Assembly: GCA_944990035.1 (NCBI GenBank)
Contig: CALYLX010000033.1
Span: 1 to 64,000 of the forward strand
DNA from: Clitopilus passeckerianus
Lineage: Eukaryota > Basidiomycota > Agaricomycetes > Agaricales > Entolomataceae
Length of the DNA: 64,000 nt
Direction of reading: 5' to 3'
The number at the start of each line of letters is the position of its first letter. The first letter of the stretch is position 1. Both the position numbers and the translations under genes were made by a program. The notes beneath the pieces are model-generated. The model saw only the letters and a program-made list of their open reading frames with translations, did not search any database and was not told the DNA's origin. Below, piece after piece: positions 37,063 through 50,014 of this stretch.

Positions 37063-37084
37063 AGTCTGTAGCCGAAGAACATGC
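37063..37084 (+). promoter_or_regulatory. array upstream element, copy 2
   Basis: AGTCTGTAGCCGAAGAACAT, followed by TATAAAA at 37120-37126. It differs from copy 1 at few positions while the intervening bases up to the TATA box have largely diverged. Confidence 0.5.
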
Positions 37085-37184
37085 AGCTTTCTCTTCGCCA
37101 TTTGGTTGGGAATCCAAAATATAAAAGGCCTGTTTCCGCCCGACCTTTGGTCAACACCACTGCCCTCACACCGGATCACCTGTC

Positions 37185-37705
37185 ATGCGTCTTTCATCGT
37201 AAGCTTTAATAATCCATCCCTCTAACGGATCAACTTACAACTTCCCTTACTGTAGGCTTTTCGCTAGCGCTCTTGTCCCGGCCCTTGCATCTGCCCTCAC
37301 TGTCAATGTGCCCTCCAGCCTTGTAATTGGATCTCCTACCGACATCACCTGGGTTTCTGCACCAACCGACTGGCCGAATTGGACCCTCTTCTTGATGGGC
37401 ACAACCGATCCCTTCGACCTGAGGCAAATTATTGCTGAAAATCTTGATCCTTCGGTCGGTCATATCACGACGACCTTCCCCGTGGACAGGATTAAAGTTG
37501 GGCAAGTACTATACCAAAATACGAAGAAATGGGCTAGAACTAACGAGTTCCCCCTGCAGAGAACCATACGTTGTGAAGGCTGTCAATGTCACGTACGATA
37601 CCATACACATATAGATTTGAGTTGAAACTAATGGTCACATTTTCTTCCAGCAACGTCGATTGGGTGCTTGCTACCAGCCCTCAGTTTACTGTGACCAACG
37701 CTTGA
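37185..37705 (+). CDS. Kre9/Knh1-like secreted protein, array copy 2
   Basis: Tandem paralogue of copy 1 with identical exon structure: 37185-37198, 37256-37501, 37560-37592, 37651-37705; 348 nt, 115 aa. Signal peptide MRLSSLFASALVPALASA is identical in sequence to copy 1. The domain reads VNVPSSLVIGSPTDITWVS..WTLFLMGTTDPFDLRQII, and ends FTVTNA. Intron 2 begins GC rather than GT (GG|GCAAGT), while the same site in copies 1 and 3 is GG|GTAAG; with the GC donor accepted the frame stays open to the stop, so this is probably a working GC-AG intron. Two N-glycosylation sequons (NWT, NVT). TATA box at 37120-37126. Confidence 0.82.
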
Positions 37706-37970
37706 ATACTGCAAATCGTACTCCGTTTGGATTATTCGCGACTAATTGTGCAAATAAGATGAAGTCGTATTTCTATTGTATTAGATCAGCCAACTCAAGC
37801 GGAAGCTTACGATCATTCTGCTTCGGAAGGGGTGATGAGGTTTCCCCTTATAAGCATCCTTCACATCGTCATTCTCATGCATTTGAACAATCTCAAGCAA
37901 TGCTTCTCCGAGATACGCAAGCCCGGCCTCAGATTCCGTTGTATATCCCCCTCCACTGGCAGGCCATTTC

Positions 37971-37992
37971 ACTCTGTAGCCGAAGAACTTCC
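37971..37992 (+). promoter_or_regulatory. array upstream element, copy 3
   Basis: ACTCTGTAGCCGAAGAACTT, followed by TATAAAG at 38034-38040, upstream of the decayed copy 3. Confidence 0.5.
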
Positions 37993-38091
37993 AGATGATC
38001 CTTTGCCATTGAATTCTCTGAGTTTCTCAACGGTATAAAGCCTTGCCTCTGTGCCAAAACTTATCGACATCCTTCCTTTGAAACGCCCGCA

Positions 38092-38606
38092 ATGCATATT
38101 TCACCGTGAGCTTCCAGGGTGCATTGTTAAGAGTTGATTTAACTTCCATCCGCTGCAAACTTTTGGCTAGCGGTCTTATTCCAAGCCTTGAGCCAGCACT
38201 CATCCTCAATTTACCCTCCAGCCTCATTATCGGATCTCCTACTAATGTCAGCTGGGTTCCCGGGACCAAGGACTGGCCAGGTTGACACCTCTTCCTGATG
38301 GATACAACCGATCCCATCGACCTTGGGCAAGTCATTGCAAGAGATGTCGATGCCTCTCCTGGGTACGTCACGACGATTTTTCCTGTTGATAGAGTCAAAG
38401 TTGGGTAAGGTCTACGTTAATTCATGAAAGTAATGGATAGATACAAATATCATCTTTCTCTACAGAGAACGCTACGTAATCAGGGCTGTCAATAGCAGGT
38501 AAGCGGTCTTCATAGGCTTCGTCGAAATTGTCTGAACGGTTTCTTTCAGCTATGTCGACATATAGTGCTTGCGCGGAGCCCAATCTTTACTTTGACTGCT
38601 GCTTAA
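38092..38606 (+). pseudogene. decayed Kre9/Knh1-like copy 3
   Basis: Clearly homologous to copies 1 and 2 (NLPSSLIIGSPTNVSWV; TTIFPVDRVKVG) and with the same exon plan, but broken. The acceptor of intron 1, TAG in copies 1-2 at this place, reads CAA near 38157, so the AG is lost. A TGA stop interrupts the frame near 38283 where copy 2 has TGG. In the last exon a TAG follows VDI. Signal-peptide residues are also changed. The TATA box (38034-38040) and shared upstream element are still present, so it might be transcribed. Confidence 0.85.
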
Positions 38607-38768
38607 AAGTCCTTCGTTTGTAGTACTCAAACCTTGCAAATAGTAAGATTGTGTTTCTAAAGTATTAGGTACTTAGGCAGAACAAATCCGCGATGGCAAG
38701 CTAAGCTATTTTAATAGTCCTTGGCTGTTGTAGTCCATGAAGTCCGTGAGGTCACTGCAAGAAACGTA

Positions 38769-39973
38769 TTAGATAGCAGTCGGGCTTGATCTGAAGGAAG
38801 GGGTGTTGTGGGAAGGGACTGGTGGGATCTGGCTAGGATCTTCGGCGTATTCCAGACCGAAGCTAGAACGTGCAGCTGATTTCACAGGAGGCGACGAAAA
38901 GCTTGATGTCGATGACCTCGTAGAGTGGCTACGATGCAACGAATCAGGGTGCTCTGAGCGCGGAGAAGGAACGTATCGCGGAAGTGATTCCGCAGGGGGC
39001 TGCAGCATGAATCCCCGTAGCTGGGCTTTCTTCTCTCCTTGCGGCCCGAAGCCGTATCCAGTCTTCTCTGCAAACTTGTAGCCATCGCCGTTGAGAGAGC
39101 CAATGACAGTCTTGTCGCTTTCACCTGTGAATTGCCTGGGCATGAAGGTAGGGACTGGAGTGGCGTTGACGAAGATGGGTTGGCCTCCCTTCGTCTCGAC
39201 GTCGGGCAGAGAGCCCTTGACCTCTTCACGCCAGAGTCGGATTGACCGCATCTTTTTGGCCTTGTCGCGGTAGATAAGGCCAAGAGCCATATTGAGGCAT
39301 CCGATAGCGAAGAGGAAGAAAGCAGCTACCAGGGTGAAGTCGTCGACGTGGTGGGAGAGAATTTGTGTTGAGATGCTAAAGTAAAATGTGTGAGCCTGGC
39401 GGCGCGAGTGTCAAGAAGGATCCTACTCACAGGCATTGAAATACGCCAAGAGCACCTGTGCCAAAATTGCTCCCAAGGACCGGGAAGAAGCGGTCGAAGA
39501 AGGATAGAGGCCAGCTAACCTCCGATACTGAAAGGGACACTGGTAAATGGAGTTGGCGTAATAATTAAAAGGTGAACCTACGAATCAGCACAATAGTCTG
39601 GGTAAGTACGAGCAAGCTTGAGACAATAGCCCAGAATACGCCAGCAGCTTGATTAGGTACGGTACTTCCTCTAGGGAAGAAATACGAGAGATCAGCATCG
39701 GGTCTAGAGGTAATGATGAATAGGTATCTCACTCTATGTAATCACAGTCCATATCACTCAGGTCGACTGAGCCCTTGTTGGCTTCAAAAGTGTTGACGGC
39801 TTTGATATTTGTGACCATCACTAGGATCGTGCTGGCGAACACCAGGATAAGGCCTACGATAGACAGCGCACGGACGCCATTGAGGCCGAAGAATGGAACT
39901 GCGAGACTTCTGTAAGATTTGTCCACGGTAGCATGAGAGATTTACACGTACTTGCACGATTACCGAGTATCAT
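38769..39973 (-). CDS. four-span membrane protein, basidiomycete-type hypothetical
   Basis: Five exons: 39973-39948, 39909-39733, 39670-39582, 39527-39431, 39375-38769; 996 nt, 331 aa, in frame. The first intron is only 38 nt (AC|GTGTAA..TTACAG). It is supported because it alone links an ATG to the conserved frame (SLAVPFFGLNGVRALS). Four hydrophobic spans are visible: ALSIVGLILVFASTILVMV, GVFWAIVSSLLVLTQTIVLI, a weaker one at NFGTGALGVFQCLIS, and LVAAFFLFAIGCLNMALGLIY. The cytosolic tail of about 130 residues is Ser/Pro-rich and basic. The pattern resembles a domain-of-unknown-function family of mushrooms (possibly DUF7598, from memory). Function and membrane are unknown. Confidence 0.78.
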
Positions 39974-40884
39974 GATATTAGGTCTTGGAATGAACTGCAA
40001 GGATCGAGAAGGGGAAATTAAAGTAGAAATTATTGGTCGTAGAAGGTCGTTTATTTCAGTGGCCCAGCCCTAGAAAAGAAAGGTCGTAAAGCTTAGAGAA
40101 AAAGAGAGCGGAAGAGCCTGAGTGGCTCGAGGAAGCAAGGCCGTCAGAAGAGAGGGATAAGGGCATTTCCTGAGCCCAAATGAGTCCTATTATATATTTC
40201 CAAGCCTGGTGCCATGCTGTGTTAATTCTCAACGATCCCCGTAACGGCCTTGAGTCAACCTTGAGCCAGAACACGAGTGTCTATTGTGGGCCGGATGCTG
40301 AAAACAATGAGCAGCGTTTGGTCACCTGATCGCTTCAAGACAATGAATGGCTTCTTTCCGCGTAAACCCCGTTTGTAGCCGGGCGACCATTATACTCAAA
40401 TAGTTTGCTACTCGTTGCTTTGGTCCATAAAAAGACCCGCTTCTTTGAGAACAAGCGCTCCCCCGTTCTTATTGTAGTCTAAATGAAGCCGGGCGTCCCG
40501 ACGTCCAATTGCTTGACGACGAGCATCAACCACCTGAAATCAACATACTGAACCTCGAGTTCAACTTGACGTGAGAGTCGATGAGATAGCCCTGAAGGTT
40601 CTGAGATATTTCAAAACTGGTGACATTCCAAGAGTCTGCGACTCATTAATAGATATCATATGGATAGTGTATATACAACGAGGATATGATTGTGCAGCAA
40701 AACCAACGGAAACTGGAGAGAAGAAATAGGAGACTGGTAAAGTGCCAGAAGACCTGGCATTAAAAAAAAGAAATCCAATTGAAAAATAATGAGCGCAGAT
40801 ACTTTGGATTTTGGGTAACGTTGAAGGGTCGTAAAGCAGTCGTCAAGCACAGAAGCCCACGAGAAGAAATAAGAGCACATTTTA
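39974..40884. other. intergenic, about 900 bases
   Basis: Upstream of the four-span gene and downstream of the single-pass gene, both minus. Short open frames only; nothing supported. Confidence 0.5.
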
Positions 40885-42533
40885 TTATGCCGAGTACGCG
40901 GGTGGTAACGGTCCAGCAGTTGGTGCATGTCCGATATTCAGCGCGTCCTGGAGACGTCCCCCGTCCAAATGGACAATAGGGGTGTTGCTTCCACCCACGG
41001 GCATCGTCAACCTTCCTTTTCCATCGAGCTGGGGCTGGGAAGCGGGTATGACGGTGGTTGCTGCGGCTGAGGCAGCAGCTATCGCGTTATCCATGGCGTA
41101 TGGGTCGAATTCTGCTGACTGGGGTGACATCGGGGCTGCGTTGGCAACATGCAGCCTTCTCTGCTCGACGAAGCTCATTGGACTGCCAACCCGCTCAAGC
41201 TGCGAGATCACGCTAGGAGGGGAAGGAGGGTAAGCATTTGCGTTTGAAGGGCCAGGACTTGAAGGGCCCGCATTCGAAGGACCGGCAGCCATTGCACCGT
41301 AACTTGTTCCCGCGAAAACACCTTGAACCGAGTCGTTGAAACTGGGGCCCGGGTTTCCCGTCCAGTTCAATAAAGAAACTGGAGGAGAGGTAATGCTTGT
41401 ATTGCTAGTGCTGTGCGCGTGCGACATTGCAGATGCCGCACGACCCATTTCAGGTCTGTGCGGCTGATTAGGACCCTGCTGCATCTGTGACTGAGGCTGT
41501 TGGGAATTGACGACGAGTGGTTGGATCGATCCTCCGGTCGATGGCCGCGACGAGATGGTCGCTCCACTTCCCAGTGTCTGCGACGCAGCGGACATGGGTG
41601 TAAGAAGTGGTGCCAAGGAAGGAGTTCGGCCATGTTCTGGCCGTGATGGTCCGAAAGGTGGCGACTGCGGAGGAGAGGAGGGTGGAGGCTGAGCTTTGCC
41701 AACCAATCCGTATTCATACGGCTTAGGCTCGACTTCTGAGTCGAGCATATCACGACGGGGCTTGTTGCCACCCAGCGCGGCTGCAATATCTTCATCAGTT
41801 TCCCAGATATCATCCCACCTTCGGCGTCGTTTACTAGATAAGAAAAGGGATCGTCAGCGGAATGAAAACAGCAGTGGCATTCCGTTGGAACACGTACACT
41901 ATGAACCAAACCAATAACACGATACCAATAAGTCCAAAGAAGCCTCCGACGGCGCCACCGACAATGGGCGCGATGTTTGTCGAGTTGCCATTCTGATCTG
42001 AATTTTGGAGGTTCGTCTGTGAAGGCCCTCCCGGGTTTGTTGAGGTCACTACAATGGTTTGGACAACCACTGAGCCATTAGGCTGGGTCGAAGACGATTC
42101 GGTTGTGATTGGGGTTGGGGTTGGGGTTGGAGGTGTCGATACGCCAGGGTCAGGATTTGGTGTAGTAATGCTCGTGCAAGATGATCCCCAGAGCGTGGTG
42201 GCCGACGTCGTCGTGATCGGGACCGTTATCGTCACGGGCACGAAGGTTGTGTGCACACTACCTATGAGCCAATTTGCGCGCATTAGTATAGCTGGTGAAT
42301 GAGCAGACCTGGGCTGAATTACCTGGCGAAGTGATCACGGTTGTCGATGTAACAGGTATGCAGGTAGATGTAACGCTGCCGCCGACTGGGGGTGAGCATG
42401 CGATAACAGTCGTCGAGGTTGTGACGGTTGGTGGTTCGGTGGTGACCACCGCACTAGACGTCGTGCTCAACTCATCCGTAGTTATTTGGGCTACACTAGT
42501 CGCGGTTGGAAAGTTATTGCAAGAAACAGACAT
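40885..42533 (-). CDS. single-pass membrane protein with Ser/Thr-rich ectodomain
   Basis: Three exons: 42533-42323, 42261-41898, 41833-40885; 1524 nt, 507 aa, in frame. Residues 1-165 are extremely Thr/Ser/Val/Pro-rich with several cysteines (SCNNFPTAT; VIACSPPVGG; TSTCIPVTST; GSSCTSITTP), as in O-mannosylated stalks. One membrane span follows at about 167-191 (IAPIVGGAVGGFFGLIGIVLLVWFIV split over its length), then a basic KRRRRWDD stop-transfer and a 310-residue Pro/Ser/Gln-rich cytosolic tail ending PPAYSA. No cleavable signal peptide, so it would insert by its single span as a type III protein. The layout recalls fungal cell-wall stress sensors of the Mid2/Wsc kind, but no WSC domain is present and the role is inferred from layout only. 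Confidence 0.78.
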
Positions 42534-44713
42534 CGTCCTTTGTGAAGAAGCAAAGAGTGGCCTGAGCTCGAGAGAGTCCGTATAAAGAATAAAACGGTGA
42601 AAGAAAGCCGGCTATATTAGCGTCCTTGAAAGCGGCGAAGCAATGAAATTTGCCAGAAGATGAGGATAAGAACTGGTAAGGATCACGCCTAGGGCCAATA
42701 AAACAGAAAGGCAAAGGCCTCAAGGGGTCTCAAGGAAGGACAAGTCTAAAAAGTGAAGGGAACGTATATAAAAGCAACGGAACAGCCTCAATACGCCTGT
42801 ACCAGGGACAGGGTCCAGCCATCAACGAGGCAGCTAGGCTTAGCTAAGCGCATCAACGGCGTTGAATTGGGTCCTACAGCCTCCCATCAGTTTCCACCCA
42901 CATGTTTGCTTGCAAAGTCCTCAAGACTGAAAGAAAAAATATAAATTGGTTCTAAGAAACCTTGCAAATGGATGAAATCGAGAAACATACCTAGCCTCGC
43001 TGCTGGACGTGGCGATGCAGTCAAAGGCAAATCTTGATCGTGGCTTGGACGTAAATAATGCCGAAATTGGGCCTTTGCGGGAGCTGGGTTCGATTCCAAG
43101 CCCAGGGCAATTCGGGACGATAAGGCCTCCCATCGACGCCAACATTTACTCACACAGTTTCATACCTGCTGGTTACCAACACACATCCATGAGTTTTGAC
43201 GGCTCATATGTAACATAAAGAGACCCATGACCAGCCTCGAAACGTCCAGGCGCACCATTCCAACGTCTCTTCTTCTAAGAGTCTAAGACTTGCAGGCGAC
43301 CTCTCGCCGCCACAATTCCAGGTAAATTGTCATAATTGCGCAATAGAACCCCGAAGATTCCCATGTCGACGCAGACGTGGCTGTGTATGAATCGAGGCCT
43401 GTCGATCCAAAAGCTTGAAATGGCAGGTTTCCCGTAGGTTGAATTATTCGTTCCACGCCAATCCTACGCCGAAGCAGCCAGTAGAATCGACGAATGAAGT
43501 CTCCACGCGTTTTCCGTCCGAGTTGCGCCCATGGCACGCCCGCTACCCGCTGACACTGCATGAGGCTAAGCGTCTTGGCAACATTTTCCGAATGACATCG
43601 ACCGTCGGCATCTGAATGGGGATCGGGCAAACATTGTTTTTGGCTCCAAACCAGTGCGGCTTTCGTAACTGAGAACGACTGGTTCGCATTTTTGCAACCT
43701 CATCTCGTCAATTGAGGCGGAGAACCTTACTATCAGGCTCAAACTCACAGATTCCGAACGACAGTCGGGGAATTAACTACCGATAAACGTGGCTAGCTGT
43801 CAGTTGTCCCAAAAAGCCCAGTAGCGCCCAGGGAAGTGGATGTCAACGTCGTCGCGAGCATTGGAAAAATACCTAATCCCCTTTCTTGTCGGAGAGAATT
43901 CGATATAACGACAACTTGTTCGCAGAATCGGACCGCGAGTACCTATTCATGAAAAGCATGGGTTGCCAGGATGGTCCTGAAAATGATATCGGAAAGAGTT
44001 GATATAGGCTCCTCAAGGGCAATATGTATGGTTGAGTACTACGTTCACCGCGACCAAAGAAACCGAAACAAGGCCTAGGCGCTCGCACAGTGGGCAATCG
44101 TATGGGGAATAACTTAACTCAGCAGGGATCAAGTAGGGGCAAAGATGCTGGATTGGCAGTTTCCAATTTCTGAATTTCTCAATATATGGACTTGAGCGGT
44201 ATTGATCCAAGCAGAGAGTGAAGGATCTCAAGCTGCGTCCTCAGATTGACGGGGAGGCGATGTAACAAGTCCCTTTGAACTCAGAAGTCAGTGAAATATT
44301 GCATTCTTTGCCTCTGGCGCCTCAAGTGTTGTTTTGACTGAGTTGCTGTAAATAGGACACAGACATAGTGGAAGTTGTGAATGAATGAGAGAGAAACTTG
44401 AACGTTGGGTCTCGGCCGAATCGGACCGATATGAGGGTTGGTTTAAGTAGAATACGGAAGGAGCGCATGAGATCGAAACTCCTTTCAAACTACTGTAACT
44501 CGATAACGATACCCTAGCATCCGATTGATGCACATATCCCCTCAGGCTTCCATGCCGTGACGGAACTCAGCTTGAGACTGCTCTCCCGTTGCTCTCGGAA
44601 GCCTGTTGCCGGTTTACACTCGCCCACATACATCACAGTGGCCGAAATTTTCTGACAAGGTTTCAAGGAGTTCACTAAGCAGTTTAATTCCGACTTCGAG
44701 GTCAAAACTTGTA
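42534..44713. other. 2.2 kb intergenic, no supported gene
   Basis: Several open frames (minus 43283-43630 is the longest) without motifs or splice partners. A tRNA-like GGTTCGATTCC at 43088-43098 lacks the rest of a tRNA. It holds the promoters of the two divergent flanking genes. Confidence 0.45.
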
Positions 44714-46429
44714 ATGGCCACTGAGCAAGGACCACTCATCGATCTCCCGCCCGAAATTTACCCTATTATTTCTGCTCATCTCCTGCTTTACACAACCCCC
44801 TCAACCCTGCTTGCTCTCGCGTTAACCAACCACCATATCGCAGAAATTGCTCTTCCTCTAGTTTATTCTCAGGGAGTTCTGAAGAATGAGGCGGCGGCCC
44901 TACTTGTCTTACAGAGACTTGCGGATGATCCGCCTTTGGGGTCTGTCGTCTGGGAATTACACATGATGTCTGAACTATCGCTCGAAACGAGGATCCAGGA
45001 CCCTCCTTCTGACATTCTCAGAAGACTTGTGGGCATCATTTCTATGGGCTATCCACCGTACATCCATACATTGGGTGTGCATCTAAGTCATAGGTGGTAC
45101 TATGACGATCAAAATGACTTCGAAGCAGTCGAAGGATTCGGTCGACTTGGGAAGGGATTCGGGTCGCAGCTCAAGGAGAAGTGTCCTAGACTCCGTATTC
45201 TTAATATCAGTGGATCTAGGGATGAGCCGCATCAGCCATGGATCGAGGATTCGGGGCTTCTTCAAGTCTCAGTATGCGTTTCCATTCAGAATGTAATACC
45301 ATTTCGAAATTATTCTATAGGGTATCACGAATTTCTCCATCCACCTCGCTGCAATCACACTTCAGCCTTCGGCTAGCCGTAAACTCTTCCAACATATCTC
45401 ATCTCTTGCCCTCTCACTACACACGCTTGACTTGAAGGACAGTTGTACAGAGTTTGAGTCTATCTCATCGATCCTTGAACTCGATTTCCCTCGCTTGCGA
45501 TCCTTATCCTTCGCGTCATTCTCGGATGTGAATACCTTGCAAGCAATGGGTTTTTGGGGACGACATCCCACTATCGTATACCTCAAATGTACTCTATGGA
45601 AAGGATATTCTCATCAGCCCTCCCCGATAATTTTCTTCCAAACCTTCTGCACCTTAGAGTATGTAGAGAACTAAACCCGTATTGAATGCCTCTGACGTAC
45701 TTTCAATAGGTTCGCTGGGCTGAGGCACTGCTCCTCGCGCCCATTCTCGGCCAGTTGCTCAGCCTTTCCATTCACAAAAGCGTCAATGCACAGATACCTT
45801 ATCTTTTTAGAGCTGTCTGCCCGAACGGGTTGTCAAAACTGAAGAGTCTGGACATTGGTCAGAGTCCATCTTCAAGCGCCAAGAATGAAAGCATTGAGGG
45901 TAGTCTCTGGTACGAAAGCCAAGACGGTACCTTCCAACGTACCACGAACAAAGGGTCGCGAACTGTGTTCGAAAGTTTCATGCATTCTATTGTGCGCGCT
46001 GCTCCGAACCTGGAGGAAATAGGATTTCATGGTGTCGGTTTTCCACTGTCCGATCTCGTAAGCGCAGCGTATTCAGCCCACCGAGCGGAATCTCATTCTC
46101 TTTTCGTAGACTAAGATCACCAATGATCTGAACAGGTTTACGCGTCTAAATCGTCTATGTTACAAAGAAATTTTCAAAATGAGACAGTTTCCTTGCAAGA
46201 CAAAAGAAACGCCTTTGCATCCCAAGCGAGGAACCTCGCCGAGGCAGTGCCTAGTCTGGTCTCCATTACCAGTGTGGCTACCATGATACTGCGCCAGCCG
46301 GGCATGACCGCCAGGATAGCGAGAGGAGAAGATAACCAAGTCAGTAGCGTTACGGTAGGAGATGGATGCGGGATGACGATTGGTTACGAAAACGAGGTAT
46401 TTCCTTGGGGCCCGCATGAGATCGTTTGA
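44714..46429 (+). CDS. F-box-like / leucine-rich agaric protein
   Basis: Four exons: 44714-45271, 45321-45662, 45710-46057, 46136-46429; 1542 nt, 513 aa, in frame. The start MATEQGPLIDLPPEIYPIIS is the beginning of an F-box (PPEIYPIISAHLL..LLALALTNHHIAEIALPLVY), which would bind Skp1 in an SCF ubiquitin ligase. The rest is a series of leucine-rich segments (CPRLRILNISGS; FPRLRSLSFASF; LSKLKSLDIGQ; APNLEEIGFHGVG) fitting an irregular LRR substrate-binding domain. The last intron has an upstream false acceptor (TTTCGTAG); using AACAG at 46135 keeps the frame into the typical end VFPWGPHEIV. This is not a close relative of the tandem F-box family at 55.7-62 kb. Confidence 0.8.
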
Positions 46430-46494
46430 GCAAGAGATCACGAAGGCCGGAACTTGCCCTATTTGAGACAGACCTGTATTGATGTATTTCATTA

Positions 46495-46673
46495 GGGGGT
46501 TTCAAAGTTGAAAAGTTTGGTTCCACCAATCACCATTCCCGACCCTTGTTCGGTCTGAAACTGAGAATGGTGAAAAGTATACATGCCAAACTCTCTGTTT
46601 AAAGCAAGGGACGAATAAGGGAGGTAGCGGAATACCCATTAATGGGACGAAACTTTTCAACTTTGAAAGACCC
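46495..46673. mobile_element. MITE-like element with terminal inverted repeats, TA flanks
   Basis: A 179-base element whose ends are inverted copies. The left end has TTTCAAAGTTGAAAAGTTT at 46500-46518; the right end has the exact reverse complement at 46650-46668. Similarity extends outward to GGG/CCC and inward with mismatches to about 45 bases. TA dinucleotides flank both ends (46493-46494 and 46674-46675), fitting a TA target duplication as made by Tc1/mariner-type transposases. It encodes nothing. It sits 65 bases after the stop of the F-box gene at 44714-46429. The superfamily assignment is inference from the TA flanks. Confidence 0.75.
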
Positions 46674-46969
46674 TATTGACATTACGAGCGACCTTTGTTC
46701 ATATACTATGTTGACAGGAGGGTCGGGGCAAATCAATATAGATTGGTGTATCCAAGTTTGAATATCCAAAATACTGCGGTAACGAATTTAGAAGCCTATC
46801 CATGCCCCCTGAAAAGCTGTCAAAGTAGTCTGAGCGGTTTATTAAATTGGGCGAACTTGGGGGTGCCTATCATAATGGGTTGCCGTAGACTGAAGCCTCG
46901 CAAAGACTTGAGAGTCTTTATATCAGCTCCCGCGCTGAGAGACTGGTTAACGTCACAAGGTAAACATGA

Positions 46970-47515
46970 TTATCCGCTGGGAGGAGCACATAATGCCTCG
47001 ATGCGAAGGTAGGCGCATGCCGTAGCCTGAGGATGAAGGGGTCTCGAGTCGCCAAGGAAGCGAGGCTGGGAAGCCCAAACTTCTATTGTCGGCGCGTCTA
47101 GTGGTTGGGTTTGAGGAGGCGGAGAAACAGCATTGGTATACTCGAAGTATGAAGGGGGAGAATCTATGGACGTTGACGAGGTCTGTCGGGGAATAAAGAG
47201 AGTCCGGGAGGACCATGAGAGCCCAACTCTCACTCTCAGACTCGGCGCAACATGAGCTGAAGAGACTGGTAAGCACGGCTCACATAGATCAAAGAGGGAC
47301 AAAAATGTTGGTTCAATGGTTTCCGAGTCAAGATTTTTCTCAAGATATTGCACGGACTCCAGTGGTATCAGAACGAAGCAGTGTAAAGGATCTGGCGATC
47401 CTCTGGGTGCGAATTGTTGCATGTGTCCCTTAGGACTCAGAGGTAACACTGTATATTGCATCATTTGCTTCAAGTTTCTGCTCCAAGTGAGTTGTTGTGG
47501 ATAGATTACTGACAT
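46970..47515 (-). CDS. hypothetical protein, 181 aa, divergent from ELP3
   Basis: Single open frame with an ATG at 47515, 222 bases from the divergent ELP3 start. The sequence looks protein-like with tryptophans and Pro-rich motifs (FVLIPLESVQYLEKNL; DSPPSYFEYTNAVSPPP; TIEVWASQPRFLGDSRP) but no family is recognised and there are no membrane spans or signal peptide. A PPSY motif could bind WW domains. It could be a real small gene, or the surviving part of a larger one. The opposite strand has no better frame. Confidence 0.4.
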   Translation of the reverse strand: MSVIYPQQLTWSRNLKQMMQYTVLPLSPKGHMQQFAPRGSPDPLHCFVLIPLESVQYLEKNLDSETIEPTFLSLFDLCEPCLPVSSAHVAPSLRVRVGLSWSSRTLFIPRQTSSTSIDSPPSYFEYTNAVSPPPQTQPLDAPTIEVWASQPRFLGDSRPLHPQATACAYLRIEALCAPPSG

Positions 47516-47737
47516 GGTGGTGGAAGAGAGTCAGCCAGAGTCAACACCCAATAAGGTAAACCCGATTATACGACTCCGCCGCCAACCAGATCTTTTTGCT
47601 TCAACTTGATCTTGTCCAAAACTTTGATCCCTACGAATTGCCAGCTTGCCTAGCATTCCTAGTCTCTTTTTTGAGCGTCGAAAGATCAAATAGGTTTACT
47701 AGACGACAACAGGGTCCGCTACTTGATTTAAAGCAAG

Positions 47738-49866
<2,129 letters not shown>

Positions 49867-50014
49867 GATGGCGGCGACGGTGAGGCTTTCGAGGATATGT
49901 ATTACTAGCTGTAATAATTTATGATTCTACATCCTATCGTTATCATACAATACACAGGCATTTCTATGAGCTCAAACCAAAAAATCTGACGCATATAATC
50001 ATAACCATGCTATA

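Noticed and set aside
43088..43098. tRNA-like T-loop sequence GGTTCGATTCC
   Set aside because: No 5-base T stem of correct spacing, no D arm, anticodon arm or pairing acceptor stem could be drawn around it on either strand.
43283..43630. 115-codon minus-strand open frame in the 42.5-44.7 kb gap
   Set aside because: Plausible-looking residues but no homologous motif, no start context and an open antisense frame.
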